Below are positions 9,162-18,330 of a stretch of 64,000 bases of DNA, piece by piece. The DNA is from Streptomyces sp. NBC_00249 (lineage in GTDB: Bacteria; Actinomycetota; Actinomycetes; Streptomycetales; Streptomycetaceae). Each line of letters starts with the position of its first letter. Position 1 is the stretch's first letter. The notes beneath the pieces are model-generated. The model saw nothing but the letters and a program-made list of their open reading frames with translations, was not told the DNA's origin and did not search any database. The translations under genes were made by a program, and so were the position numbers. The stretch spans positions 496,001-560,000 of the forward strand of contig NZ_JAPEMV010000001.1 of the NCBI RefSeq assembly GCF_026342355.1. Reading direction: 5' to 3'.

Positions 9162-10052
9162 TCAGGAAGCCCAGATCCCCGTGATGTCCTTGGCGGTGGC
9201 GGCGTTCCCGGCGTGGCTGGTCAGCCCGGCCAGGCCCTCCAGGGTGCGCAGCACGTCGTAGTGGTTGTAGGTGGTGGACGTGGTGCTTCCGGGCGTGACG
9301 GGCTGGCCGTAGAACACGGTCGGGATCTGGTTGCCGGCGAGCCGGTTGTCCTCGTCGAAGGTGACGACGAGCAGGCTGTTGTGGGTCTTGGCCCAGTCCG
9401 CGTAGGCCTTGAGGTTGTTCTTCAGCCAGGTGTCACCGGTGCCGACCGAGCAGTCGTGCATGTCGTTGCAGAGGTTCGGGACGACGAAGGACACCTTGGG
9501 CAGGGTGGTGAAGTCCGTCGGGAACTGGGTCATGGTCTTCGCGGTGCTGGTGGGCACGTTGGAGAAGGCGAACCAGGGGTTGTGCTTGCGGGCGTACTTG
9601 CCGCTGGAGCAGGTGGTGGAGCCCTGGCTGGGGAGGGTCTCGTTGTAGCTGGCCCAGCTCTTGCCCGCGGCGATCAGCTCGGAGGCCAGGTTCGGCGCGG
9701 AGCTGAATCCGGGGGTGTAGCAGCTGTCGCCGGTGACTCCCTGGTGGGAGCCGGAGAAGAGCTGGAGGTAGTTCGGCTGGCTGGGGTGGGTGATGCCGTA
9801 GGACTTGGTGAGGTTGGCGCCACCGGCCTTGAGGGAGTTGAGGTAGGGGGCGCTGGAGCTGCCGATGACCTGGCTGTAGGCGTGGTTCTCGAAGACCACG
9901 ACGACGACGTGGTCGGGTGCGGGCAGGCCGGCCGCGTGCGCGGGCTGGGCGGCTCCGAGGCCGGCCCACAGGGCCGTGCCGGCGACGGTGAAACCGAAGG
10001 CGGTGGCGAGGGCGGCCTTACGGCGATTCCATGAGGTGGGCATGCCAAACAC
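9162..10052 (-). CDS. Secreted phosphoesterase (AcpA / phospholipase-C superfamily)
   Basis: The protein has 296 residues. A Sec signal peptide (KAALATAFGFTVAGTALW... AHA) precedes the PF04185-type domain: VVVVVFENHAYSQVIG near the N-terminus, THPSQPNYLQLFSG, and VVTFDEDN towards the C-terminus supply the expected metal and nucleophile positions. Family members are extracellular acid phosphatases or phospholipases. The GTG at 10052 is preferred because a GGAGG lies about eight bases upstream; an ATG four codons in is the alternative. First gene of a probable three-gene operon. Confidence 0.85.
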   Translation of the reverse strand: MFGMPTSWNRRKAALATAFGFTVAGTALWAGLGAAQPAHAAGLPAPDHVVVVVFENHAYSQVIGSSSAPYLNSLKAGGANLTKSYGITHPSQPNYLQLFSGSHQGVTGDSCYTPGFSSAPNLASELIAAGKSWASYNETLPSQGSTTCSSGKYARKHNPWFAFSNVPTSTAKTMTQFPTDFTTLPKVSFVVPNLCNDMHDCSVGTGDTWLKNNLKAYADWAKTHNSLLVVTFDEDNRLAGNQIPTVFYGQPVTPGSTTSTTYNHYDVLRTLEGLAGLTSHAGNAATAKDITGIWAS

Positions 10053-10168
10053 GGGGGGTACCTCCGGGCGGGGGGGCTCTGGGGGCGGCGCGGACGCACC
10101 ATACCCAGGGGCATGTGCATGGGCCAGGGATACTCGGCTAACAGAACGGGAACTCCGCAGGCCGTGCC

Positions 10169-10190
10169 GGTGATGGGTAATGGCATCACC
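10169..10190. promoter_or_regulatory. Spaced inverted repeat in the phosphoesterase/esterase intergenic region
   Basis: GGTGATG (10169-10175) and CATCACC (10184-10190) form 7-bp arms around an 8-base spacer. It lies midway between two divergent secreted-protein genes and could be an operator for either. A second short inverted repeat, CGTTC/GAACG, is at 10237-10253. Confidence 0.3.
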
Positions 10191-10304
10191 AGAGAAAGGC
10201 CAAGAGAAGGAAAAATGCGGAACCCCCGGGTAGTTTCGTTCATCATTCGAACGGAAGCAGTCCTCCCCCCGAGCGGGGCAGCAACAGCCGGAGAGCCACC
10301 GCAG

Positions 10305-11654
10305 ATGTCCAACTCACCCAACGGGCAGTACCAGCCGCCGTCCCGGCCGGAAGGGCAGTACCCGCAGCAGCCTCCCTACGGCCAGCAGCAGGGCCGCCAG
10401 CAGGGCCAGCCGCCGTACGCCCCCCAGGGCCAGCCGCCCCCGCCGCCGCAGGCCCCGGGCGGCCGACCCCCTTACGGGCAGCCGCCGCAGCAGGGCCGCC
10501 AGCCGTACGGGCAGCCGCAGTACGGGCAGCAGGCCACGCAGCAGCAGCCCCGCTTCGAGCAGCCGCAGTACGACCAGTACGAGCCGTACGAGGAAGAGCC
10601 GCGACGCAAGTCGAAGCTCAAGCGCTGGCTCATCGGCGGTGGCGTCGTCCTGGCACTCGCGGGCGCCGCGGCGCTCGTGATGAACCACTTCGAGATACCC
10701 CCCTTCACCGACAAGGGCAAGGCCGTGTCCTTCGGCCAGACCCCCGGCGGCAAGAAGGGCGAGGCGGCCAAGCCCGCGGCGAACTCGAAGATGTCGATGC
10801 CGACGGGTCCGCAGGCCGACTTCAAGAACTCGACGACCCTGGGCGACGGCACGCACGTCGCCGTCACCACCGTGACCGGCAAGAAGTCCGGCTTCACCGG
10901 CAAGGTCTGGGTGTGGGCGCCCAAGGAGTACAACGACCCCAAGTTCGCCAAGAGCGGCTTCCCGGTCATGATCGCCCTGCCCGGCGGCGCGGGCTTCCCG
11001 AACAACTACTGGATGGGCACCGACCTCGGCCTCCAGAGCAGCATCAGCAAGTGGTACGCCGAGGGCAAGAGCAAGCCCTTCATCCTGGCGATGCCCGTGC
11101 TGAACCCCGCGCCGGACGACAAGGGCATCTACTGGGACGGATCCGACATCCCGGACCAGCCCAAGATGGGCACCTGGCTGACCGAGGACGTCCCGGACCT
11201 GATGCGGGAGAACTTCCGCACCGTCAAGTCCCGTGACGGCTGGGCCTTCATGGGCTCCTCCACGGGCGGCTTCGCCGGCCTGAAGGCCGTGCTCAAGCAC
11301 CCGGACAAGTTCAAGGCCGTCATCGCCTCCGGCCCCGACATCGTCCCGGACTCCTCCCTGTGGAAGGGCCACGACAAGGAGAAGGCCGAGAACAACCCGG
11401 AGCTGCTCGCCAAGCAGCTCATCGACAAGAAGGGCCCCGAGGTCTACCTCGCCTTCCAGGTCGGGGACAACGAGAACAACAAGAAGACGCTCCCGGACGT
11501 GCAGAAGTTCGTCCAGAACTTCACCAAGGGCCCGATCCACACGAGCCTGAGAGTGATCCCGGGCGGCCAGCACAACGCCAAGACCTACGTGCCGAACATG
11601 GGCGAGGGCCCGATCCAGTTCATCAGCAAGGTCATGGAAGGCCCCGTGGAGTAG
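10305..11654 (+). CDS. Membrane-anchored esterase of the esterase-D/antigen-85 family
   Basis: The 449-residue protein has three parts. Residues 1-100 are a Pro/Gln/Gly/Tyr-rich cytoplasmic tail with repeated PYGQ-type units. One membrane helix follows at about 108-128, after the basic RRKSKLKR. The outside domain is a PF00756-type alpha/beta hydrolase with nucleophile Ser319 (FMGSSTGGFAG) and a late His (PGGQHNAKTY). Related enzymes cleave or transfer acyl groups at the cell surface. The ATG at 10305 is chosen because the Pro/Gln-rich tail begins there. It converges on a carboxylesterase gene only 7 bases away. Confidence 0.8.
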   Translation: MSNSPNGQYQPPSRPEGQYPQQPPYGQQQGRQQGQPPYAPQGQPPPPPQAPGGRPPYGQPPQQGRQPYGQPQYGQQATQQQPRFEQPQYDQYEPYEEEPRRKSKLKRWLIGGGVVLALAGAAALVMNHFEIPPFTDKGKAVSFGQTPGGKKGEAAKPAANSKMSMPTGPQADFKNSTTLGDGTHVAVTTVTGKKSGFTGKVWVWAPKEYNDPKFAKSGFPVMIALPGGAGFPNNYWMGTDLGLQSSISKWYAEGKSKPFILAMPVLNPAPDDKGIYWDGSDIPDQPKMGTWLTEDVPDLMRENFRTVKSRDGWAFMGSSTGGFAGLKAVLKHPDKFKAVIASGPDIVPDSSLWKGHDKEKAENNPELLAKQLIDKKGPEVYLAFQVGDNENNKKTLPDVQKFVQNFTKGPIHTSLRVIPGGQHNAKTYVPNMGEGPIQFISKVMEGPVE

Positions 11655-11661
11655 CGGCCCG

Positions 11662-13122
<1,461 letters not shown>

Positions 13123-13242
13123 ACGTGCTCTCCTGGATCCGGATCCGCTGCTGCGCTCTCCTGCCTTCCGGGCACGGTCGCACAACCGTCCAACGGGTGA
13201 CAAGGCGTGACCCCCGCCGGGGCGGTCCGGGTTGGGCCGGGC

Positions 13243-13572
13243 ATGCGAGCCATCCCCTCCCCCCGCGCCCTGCGCGCCCTGTCCGTCCTGCTGCTGGCGG
13301 CCGCCGCCGCTCCCGCCGCCCCGGCCCTGGCCGCCGGACCGGACTTCCAGTACGTCGGCCAGGACGACCGGGTCCACGGCCTGAGCTCCCCGAAGGGCTG
13401 CGTCGAGGCCGAGGGCGGCAGCGGCCGGGCCGTCACCAACCACACCCGGGGCACGGCGACCCTCTACCGCGAGCCGCACTGCAAGGGCGCGGCCGTGGCC
13501 GTCCTGAACCCCGGGACCGTCACCCAGGTGCGTCCCTATTTCGCCTCGGCCCACTTCGCCGTCACCAGGTAG
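13243..13572 (+). CDS. Small secreted protein, possible beta/gamma-crystallin-like fold
   Basis: About 109 residues from the ATG at 13243; a GTG at 13207 would add twelve. A Sec signal peptide (RALRALSVLLLAAAAAPAAPALA) leads to an 80-residue exported part with two cysteines. The segment TATLYREPHCKGAAVAVLNPG has the look of a beta/gamma-crystallin strand pattern, but this is a weak likeness. It precedes the chaplin gene by 94 bp, and the candidate sigma-BldN promoter begins 11 bases after its stop. Confidence 0.55.
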   Translation: MRAIPSPRALRALSVLLLAAAAAPAAPALAAGPDFQYVGQDDRVHGLSSPKGCVEAEGGSGRAVTNHTRGTATLYREPHCKGAAVAVLNPGTVTQVRPYFASAHFAVTR

Positions 13573-13582
13573 GCGCAGCGGC

Positions 13583-13610
13583 CGTGACCCCTGGGCGTCC
13601 GCCGCGTTGT
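13583..13610 (+). promoter_or_regulatory. Candidate sigma-BldN promoter for the chaplin gene
   Basis: CGTGAC at 13583-13588 and CGTTGT at 13605-13610 are separated by exactly 16 bases. The published sigma-BldN consensus is CGTAAC-N16-CGTTGA, so this differs by one base in each hexamer. Chaplin genes are known sigma-BldN targets. A start about 8 bases downstream gives a leader of about 50 bases containing a small GCCGCA/TGCGGC hairpin at 13625-13640. Confidence 0.6.
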
Positions 13611-13666
13611 ATGCCATGTCAAATGCCGCAGAGATGCGGCGCCCCACATCTCACGAGGAGATCTTG

Positions 13667-13948
13667 ATGTCGCGTATCGCGAAGGCATTCGTCATCACCG
13701 CTGCCGCCGGTAGCGCCCTGGCCGCCGGCGCGGGTCTGGCTGCTGCCGATGCCGGAGCGCACGGTGCGGCGGTCGGCTCCCCCGGTGTCCTGTCGGGCAA
13801 CCTGGTCCAGGTTCCGGTTCACGTCCCGGTCAACGTCTGCGGCAACACCGTCAACGTGATCGGTCTGCTGAACCCGGCCTTCGGCAACACCTGCGTCAAC
13901 GCGTCGGGCGGCCACGGGAAGCACCACACCGAGGGCTACGGCGGCTGA
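13667..13948 (+). CDS. Short chaplin (hydrophobic aerial-hyphae surface protein)
   Basis: The precursor has 93 residues: a Sec signal peptide (SRIAKAFVITAAAGSALAAGAGLAAA) and one chaplin domain (GNLVQVPVHVPVNVCGNTVN ... GLLNPAFGNTCVNAS) with the paired cysteines of the short ChpD-H type. Short chaplins assemble into amyloid-like films that make aerial hyphae and spores water-repellent. The start follows GAGGAG by about six bases. The His/Gly-rich tail GGHGKHHTEGYGG after the domain is longer than in ChpE-type proteins and could bind metal. A strong terminator follows. The exact chaplin letter cannot be fixed from sequence alone. Confidence 0.93.
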   Translation: MSRIAKAFVITAAAGSALAAGAGLAAADAGAHGAAVGSPGVLSGNLVQVPVHVPVNVCGNTVNVIGLLNPAFGNTCVNASGGHGKHHTEGYGG

Positions 13949-13970
13949 TCGCCTCCCCACCCGGTCCAGG

Positions 13971-13998
13971 AGGGCCCCCGCCGTACGGCGGGGGCCCT
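13971..13998. terminator. Chaplin / tyrosinase bidirectional terminator
   Basis: A perfect 28-base palindrome with a 12-bp stem and 4-base turn lies between the convergent chaplin and tyrosinase genes. The stem is pure GC except near the turn and the outer base pair. Confidence 0.85.
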
Positions 13999-14016
13999 TC
14001 CCGTGTGCCCGGCGGG

Positions 14017-14880
14017 CTATTCGTAGCGGTAGACGCCCCGGTGGCCGAGCATCTCGCGCGGGGTGACGTCCCACGGGGGCATCGGCTCGTCGAGGGAGAT
14101 GACCCGGCCGCGCTGGAGGTCGCCGAGGGCCAGGGGTGCGGCGGGCAGGTAGGCGGAGTCCGGGTGCCGCTGCTGCCAGCGGTCCCAGACCAGGTCGATG
14201 AAGGCGTGGTGCAGCCAGAACGCCGGATCGTTGGGGGCGGTGCCGCCCGTCATGTGGCCGCCGATCCACTGGTGGACCTTGTTGTGGTTGCGCCAGCGCT
14301 CGCTCTTGGGCGCGGCCCAGCCCTCCAGGCGGTTGCGAAAGCCGCCGGCCGTGCTCGTGGAGTCCCAGGGCGAGGTGTCGTAGACGGGGTCGTCGACCGC
14401 TCCCTGGAGTTCGGCGGCCGTGGGCAGCCGGATCGGGTTGCCCGGGCGGCCCAGGTTGCGGGTGAGGAAACGGGCCTCGGTGACGCCCACGGTGATCGTC
14501 CAGTTGCCGTTGTCGTAGGCGAAGGGGCCGGTCATCACCTTGCGGTCGCTCTCGCGGCCGGTGCCGCCGAGGAAGTCCTCGGCCCAGAGGCCGGAGACGG
14601 GGCTGGAGTCGGTGGTCCAGTCCCAGTACGGGACGGACACGCCGGGGTCCACTGCCTGGAGCGCCCTCTCGAACTCCAGCAGGTAGCGCCGGTGCCAGGG
14701 GAAGAACGACGGGGACATGTGCCCGACGCGCAGTTTGCGGTCGCGGTCGGGCACGAAGTACTTGTCGTGGGTGCGCACGAAGGCGTCGTAGGTGCCGTTG
14801 CGCTTGACCTCCAGGACGGCCGCCGTGAACCGCTTCTTCTGGGCGCGGGTCAGGTTCTTCTGGTTCTGCCGGGTGTACAA
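14017..14880 (-). CDS. melC2: Tyrosinase (monophenol monooxygenase), type-3 copper enzyme
   Basis: This 287-residue enzyme oxidises tyrosine to DOPA and dopaquinone, the first steps to melanin. All six copper ligands are present: CuA His38, His54 and His63 (VGHMSPSFFPWHRRY) and CuB His199, His203 (NHNKVHQW) and His225 (NDPAFWLHHAF). The CuA numbers equal those of known Streptomyces MelC2, which supports the unusual TTG start at 14880, preceded by GGAGGAG. It has no signal peptide; export is by the MelC1 partner encoded 22 bases upstream. It is slightly longer than the usual 273 residues because of an insertion between the copper sites. Confidence 0.95.
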   Translation of the reverse strand: MYTRQNQKNLTRAQKKRFTAAVLEVKRNGTYDAFVRTHDKYFVPDRDRKLRVGHMSPSFFPWHRRYLLEFERALQAVDPGVSVPYWDWTTDSSPVSGLWAEDFLGGTGRESDRKVMTGPFAYDNGNWTITVGVTEARFLTRNLGRPGNPIRLPTAAELQGAVDDPVYDTSPWDSTSTAGGFRNRLEGWAAPKSERWRNHNKVHQWIGGHMTGGTAPNDPAFWLHHAFIDLVWDRWQQRHPDSAYLPAAPLALGDLQRGRVISLDEPMPPWDVTPREMLGHRGVYRYE

Positions 14881-14902
14881 CGCGGGGCTCCTCCCCTTCC
14901 GT

Positions 14903-15268
14903 TCAGCCGTGGTGCGGGGCGGTGAGGGCCAGTTGGTTGGTGCCGAGTTCGTCGACGGCGGCGCGGGCCAGCTCCAGGGGGGTGTCGTAGGACTGGAAGT
15001 GGTTGATGCCGCTCAGGTAGCTGCCGTCGGCGCGGCGCATGACGTGCAAGGGGCGGCCGTCGATGTGCACGGCCGCCGCGGCCAGGTCGACGGTGATGTG
15101 CCGGCCCCGGTACGTCTCCTCGGCGAGCGGGGCCGGGGTCAGCGTCTGGCGGGGCCGCCGGGCGCGCAGTACGGGGCCCAGAGCCGCGGCCGTGCCGGCG
15201 AGCACGGCCGCGGTGAAGGCCGTACGGAGTGCCGCGCGACGGGTCAGTGGTGCGGGTGCGGCGTCCAT
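14903..15268 (-). CDS. melC1: Tyrosinase cofactor / copper chaperone with Tat signal
   Basis: The 121-residue protein has a twin-arginine signal (LTRRAALRTAFTAAVLAG) and the MelC1 domain (YRGRHITVDL, HVMRRADGSYLSGINHFQSYDTPL). MelC1 binds apo-tyrosinase, delivers copper and carries it through the Tat pathway. It is the first gene of the melC operon, with melC2 starting 22 bases after its stop. The Met and His residues of the core (LHVMR, INHFQ) fit copper transfer. Confidence 0.92.
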   Translation of the reverse strand: MDAAPAPLTRRAALRTAFTAAVLAGTAAALGPVLRARRPRQTLTPAPLAEETYRGRHITVDLAAAAVHIDGRPLHVMRRADGSYLSGINHFQSYDTPLELARAAVDELGTNQLALTAPHHG

Positions 15269-15372
15269 ACGGTCTCCCTCGCTCGGCGGTCCGCGCTACG
15301 CGGTCTAACGCGGGGTGCGGGGCGAGGTCACCTCTCCCGCGCCGGGTGCTTGCAGAAGAGGGTGGTGGGGGA

Positions 15373-15718
15373 TCAGCCGGGGGCGTGCCGGAGCCGGGGC
15401 AGGTGGAGGTCGCGGAAGACCGCGGCCAGCCGCAGCGCGAGGACGAGAGCGGCGCTGACGCCGGTGTTCAGGGTCCCGGGGGCTCCGGCCCGGTCCAGGA
15501 CGAGGTAGCAGGCCGCGCCGGCCAGCGCCGCGGTCGCGTAGATCTCCTCGCGGAGCAGCAGCGGCGGGAACTCCCCGCACGTCGCGGACCACCTCGCCGG
15601 TGACCCCGGTCAGGACGGCGAGGATCAGGACGGCGACCGGGGTGACGTGGGCGTCGAGGGCTGCACGCGCGCCGATGACGGTGACCACGGACAGGCCGAC
15701 GGCGAGGACGTGCAGCAC
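15373..15718 (-). pseudogene. Half-length TRIC/UPF0126-type channel gene with one frameshift
   Basis: From a GTG at 15718 with AAGGAGG four bases upstream, the reading LHVLAVGLSVVTVIGARAAL ... GVTGEVVRDVRG matches the second membrane repeat of UPF0126/TRIC cation channels. The frame then breaks at a run of four C on the + strand (15573-15576). Adding one base restores EFPPLLLREEIYATAALAGA ... LNTGVSAALVLALRLAAVF and a stop at 15373. Even repaired, the product is about 115 residues, half of the usual two-repeat protein. Either a decaying gene or a homopolymer sequencing error in a true single-repeat homologue. Confidence 0.65.
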
Positions 15719-15830
15719 GGCGCCTCCTTCAGGGGCTGGACGACCAGTCGAGACTCCCCTACTCCGCCCCCACCCACATCGCCCGTCCGGCCGGTCCCCA
15801 CCTCGGCCGAACGGCCGGGCTGCGCCACCA

Positions 15831-15981
15831 GGCCGGGGTCGGGGACGGGGTGGGGTGTCGTCCGGGATGTAAAACGTGATTTGTTGGCGCGCGGTGCCGC
15901 CCCACCCGACGAAGCACCGGACGGGGCGCCATAAATCATGCCTATCCCGGACGGCACCCCACCCCGTCCCCGACCCCGGCC
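15831..15981. repeat. Long near-perfect inverted repeat, 38-bp arms
   Basis: The left arm 15831-15868 and right arm 15944-15981 are reverse complements at 37 of 38 positions (one A/G mismatch). They flank 75 bases that include the locally AT-rich ends TAAAACGTGATTTG and ATAAATCATG. No gene was found inside. The right arm lies 16 bases after the acyl-CoA dehydrogenase stop, so it may work as a terminator, but arm length and layout also resemble a small non-autonomous element. Flanking direct repeats are not convincing. Confidence 0.75.
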
Positions 15982-15997
15982 CCACCCGCAGCCCCCT

Positions 15998-17134
15998 CTA
16001 AGGCGCGGGAAGTTCCGCGAAGTCCGCCACCAGGCCCCGGTGATGGCCCGCCGTGCCCAGGGTCAGGGAGTCGGCCTTGGCGCGCTTGAGGTAGAGATGG
16101 GCGGGGTGTTCCCAGGTCATGCCGATGCCGCCGTGGAGCTGTACGCACTCCTCGGCGGCGCGGACGGCCACCCCGGAGCAGTAGGCCTGCGCGACGGCGA
16201 CCGTCAGCGGGGCGTCGGGCGAGGCCGTGGCGAGGGCGTCGGCGGCGGCGCGGGCCGCCGCGCGGGCGGAGGCCACCTCCAGCCAGAGCCGGGCCAGGCG
16301 GTGCTTGAGGGCCTGGAAGGAGCCGACGGGCCGGTTGAACTGGTGGCGGGTGCGCAGGTGGGCGACGGTCTCGGTGAGGCACCACTCGGCGATGCCGAGC
16401 TGCTCCGAGGCCAGCAGCCCGGCGCCGGAGAGCAGGGCGCCGGCGATCGCGGCGCGGGCGGTGGCGGGGTCCGCGAGCCGGGTGCCGGGGGCGGCGTCGA
16501 GGGTGACGGTGGCCAGCGGCCGGGTCAGGTCGAGGGGGACGGCTGCCGTCAGCGTGGCGGAGGCGGCGGGAACGGCGTGGAGTCCGGTGTCGGCGAGGAC
16601 CAGCAGGACGTCCGCGGCGACCGCGTCGGCGACGGAGGTGACGGTGCCGGTCAGCGTCCCGCCGCCGGTGTCGTGGGCGGGGGCGGGCAGGGGGGCGCCC
16701 GGGGCCAGGGTGAGGGGGAGCACGGGGACGCAGATCCGGTCGCCGGCCGCGAGTTCCCGTAGCAGCGCGGCCACTTCGGGGCCGGTGGCGGTGTCGCAGC
16801 AGCCCAGCAGGATCTCCGTCGCGAGGACGGAGCTCGTCAGGTACGGGACGGGGGCGACGGCGCGGCCCAGCTCCTCCAGGACGACGGCGGCCTCCCGGTG
16901 CCCGGCGCCCGCCCCGCCGAGCTTCTCGGGGACGAGGAGGCCGGCGGCGCCGATGCCAGTGGCGAGGGTGCGCCACAGCTCCGGGTCGTGGGGGCGGCCG
17001 GTCTCGGCGCGGGCGAGGACGGCCGCGGCGTCGCAGCGGTCGGCGAGCAAGGACCGTACGGCGGAGCGGAGTTCCTCCTCGGTGTCGGTGTAGAGGAGGT
17101 CGAGGGCGGCGCCCTGGGGCGGTGCTGTCGTCAT
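15998..17134 (-). CDS. Acyl-CoA dehydrogenase family protein (smaller subunit type)
   Basis: The 378-residue flavoprotein has the ACAD layout: an N-terminal helical domain (GAAGLLVPEKLGGAGAGHREAA), a shortened and divergent middle beta domain, and a C-terminal helical domain with TRHQFNRPVGSFQALKHRLA and QLHGGIGMTWEHPAHLYLKRAK. The conserved QxHGGxG loop is present; the usual catalytic Glu position is not obvious. Its start overlaps the stop of the upstream dehydrogenase by four bases (ATGA). Such unequal ACAD pairs often form heteromers acting on unusual acyl-CoAs, as in steroid side-chain breakdown. Confidence 0.85.
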   Translation of the reverse strand: MTTAPPQGAALDLLYTDTEEELRSAVRSLLADRCDAAAVLARAETGRPHDPELWRTLATGIGAAGLLVPEKLGGAGAGHREAAVVLEELGRAVAPVPYLTSSVLATEILLGCCDTATGPEVAALLRELAAGDRICVPVLPLTLAPGAPLPAPAHDTGGGTLTGTVTSVADAVAADVLLVLADTGLHAVPAASATLTAAVPLDLTRPLATVTLDAAPGTRLADPATARAAIAGALLSGAGLLASEQLGIAEWCLTETVAHLRTRHQFNRPVGSFQALKHRLARLWLEVASARAAARAAADALATASPDAPLTVAVAQAYCSGVAVRAAEECVQLHGGIGMTWEHPAHLYLKRAKADSLTLGTAGHHRGLVADFAELPAP

Positions 17135-18330
17135 CGGGCCAGGTCCTTCCAGGCGGTGTCCTTGTCGTCGCGCGGTTCCGCGGGCAGGCCGAGGACGCGT
17201 TCGGCGACGATGTTGAGGAGGATCTCGCTGGTGCCGCCCTCGATGCTGTTGCCCTTGGCGCGCAGGTAGCGGTATCCGGCGTCGCGGCCGGTGAAGTCGA
17301 CGAGTTCGGGGCGGCGCATGGTCCAGTCCTCGTACAACAGGCCTTCCTCACCGAGGAGTTCCACCTCCAGGCCGCTGATCTCCTGGTTGAGGCGGGCGAA
17401 GGCGAGTTTCATGCCGCTGCCCTCGGGGCCGGGCTGGCCGGCGGCGAGCTGCTGGCGCAGCCGCTCGCCGGTGAGGCGGGCGACCTCGGCCTCGACCCAC
17501 AGTTCCAGCAGGCGCTGGTGCAGGGCGTGGGTGCGCAGGGCGGGGCGTTCGCGCCAGGTGGCGGCGACGGGGGCGATCATGCCGCCCTCGCGCGGGATCC
17601 GCATGCCGCCGATGGAGACCCGTTCGTTCATCAGGGTGGTGCGGGCGACGGCCCAGCCCTGCCCGACGGCGCCGAGGCGGTGGGCGTCGGGGATGCGGAC
17701 CCCGGTGAGGAAGACCTCGTTGAACTCGGCCTCGCCGGTGATCTGGCGCAGCGGGCGGACCTCCACGCCGGGGGCGTGCATGTCGCACAGGAAGTAGGTG
17801 ATGCCCTGGTGCTTGGGCAGGGCGGGGTCGGTGCGGGCGATGAGGATGGCCCAGCGGGCGGTGTGGGCGCTGGAGGTCCACACCTTCTGGCCGTCCACGA
17901 CCCACTCGCCGGTGGCCTCGTCGAGGACGGCGCGGGTGCCGAGCGCGGCGAGGTCGGAGCCGGCGCCGGGCTCGCTGAAGAGTTGGCACCAGACCTCCTC
18001 GCCGACCCACAGCGGGCGCAGGAAGCGCTGCTTCTGCTCCTCGGTGCCGTACGCGAGGATCGTGGGCGCGGCCATGCCGAGGCCGATGCCGATCCGCCGG
18101 GGGTCGTTGTCGGGGGCTGCGGCGGCCTCCAGTTCGGCGTCGACGACGGCCTGGAGGGTGCGGGGGGCGGCGAGGCCGCCGAGGCCTTCGGGGTAGTGGA
18201 CCCAGGCGAGTCCGGCGTCGAAGCGGGCGCGCAGGAAGTCGGCGCGGGCGGTGGTGGCGGGCCGGTGTGCGGCGAGCAGGTCCCGTACGCGGGTGCGGAG
18301 GTCCTCGGGGGTGGGTGCGGGGGCGCTCAT
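17131..18330 (-). CDS. Acyl-CoA dehydrogenase family protein (larger subunit type)
   Basis: The 399-residue enzyme has the ACAD core: EEQKQRFLRPLWVGEEVWCQLFSEPGAGSDLAAL, the FAD/substrate strand WVVDGQKVWTSSAHTARWAI, and a late helix pair ending EGGTSEILLNIVAERVLGLP. The ATG at 18330 overlaps the quinone oxidoreductase stop by four bases (ATGA), and its own stop overlaps the next ACAD in the same way, so all three are one translationally coupled operon. It probably oxidises the alpha-beta bond of a specialised acyl-CoA together with its neighbour. Confidence 0.88.
   Translation of the reverse strand: MSAPAPTPEDLRTRVRDLLAAHRPATTARADFLRARFDAGLAWVHYPEGLGGLAAPRTLQAVVDAELEAAAAPDNDPRRIGIGLGMAAPTILAYGTEEQKQRFLRPLWVGEEVWCQLFSEPGAGSDLAALGTRAVLDEATGEWVVDGQKVWTSSAHTARWAILIARTDPALPKHQGITYFLCDMHAPGVEVRPLRQITGEAEFNEVFLTGVRIPDAHRLGAVGQGWAVARTTLMNERVSIGGMRIPREGGMIAPVAATWRERPALRTHALHQRLLELWVEAEVARLTGERLRQQLAAGQPGPEGSGMKLAFARLNQEISGLEVELLGEEGLLYEDWTMRRPELVDFTGRDAGYRYLRAKGNSIEGGTSEILLNIVAERVLGLPAEPRDDKDTAWKDLAR

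Noticed and set aside
7042..9261. 739-codon open frame opposite the MFS and propeller genes
   Set aside because: Low-complexity Gly/Glu/Ala translation; the other strand encodes clear membrane and propeller proteins.
10219..10240. GGAAC followed by CGTT upstream of the esterase gene, resembling an ECF promoter
   Set aside because: The spacer is only about 13 bases, too short for the known GGAAC-type promoters (15-18).
15825..15984. Target-site duplication around the 38-bp inverted repeat
   Set aside because: Only a three- to four-base CCA(C) is shared, which is expected by chance in this sequence.
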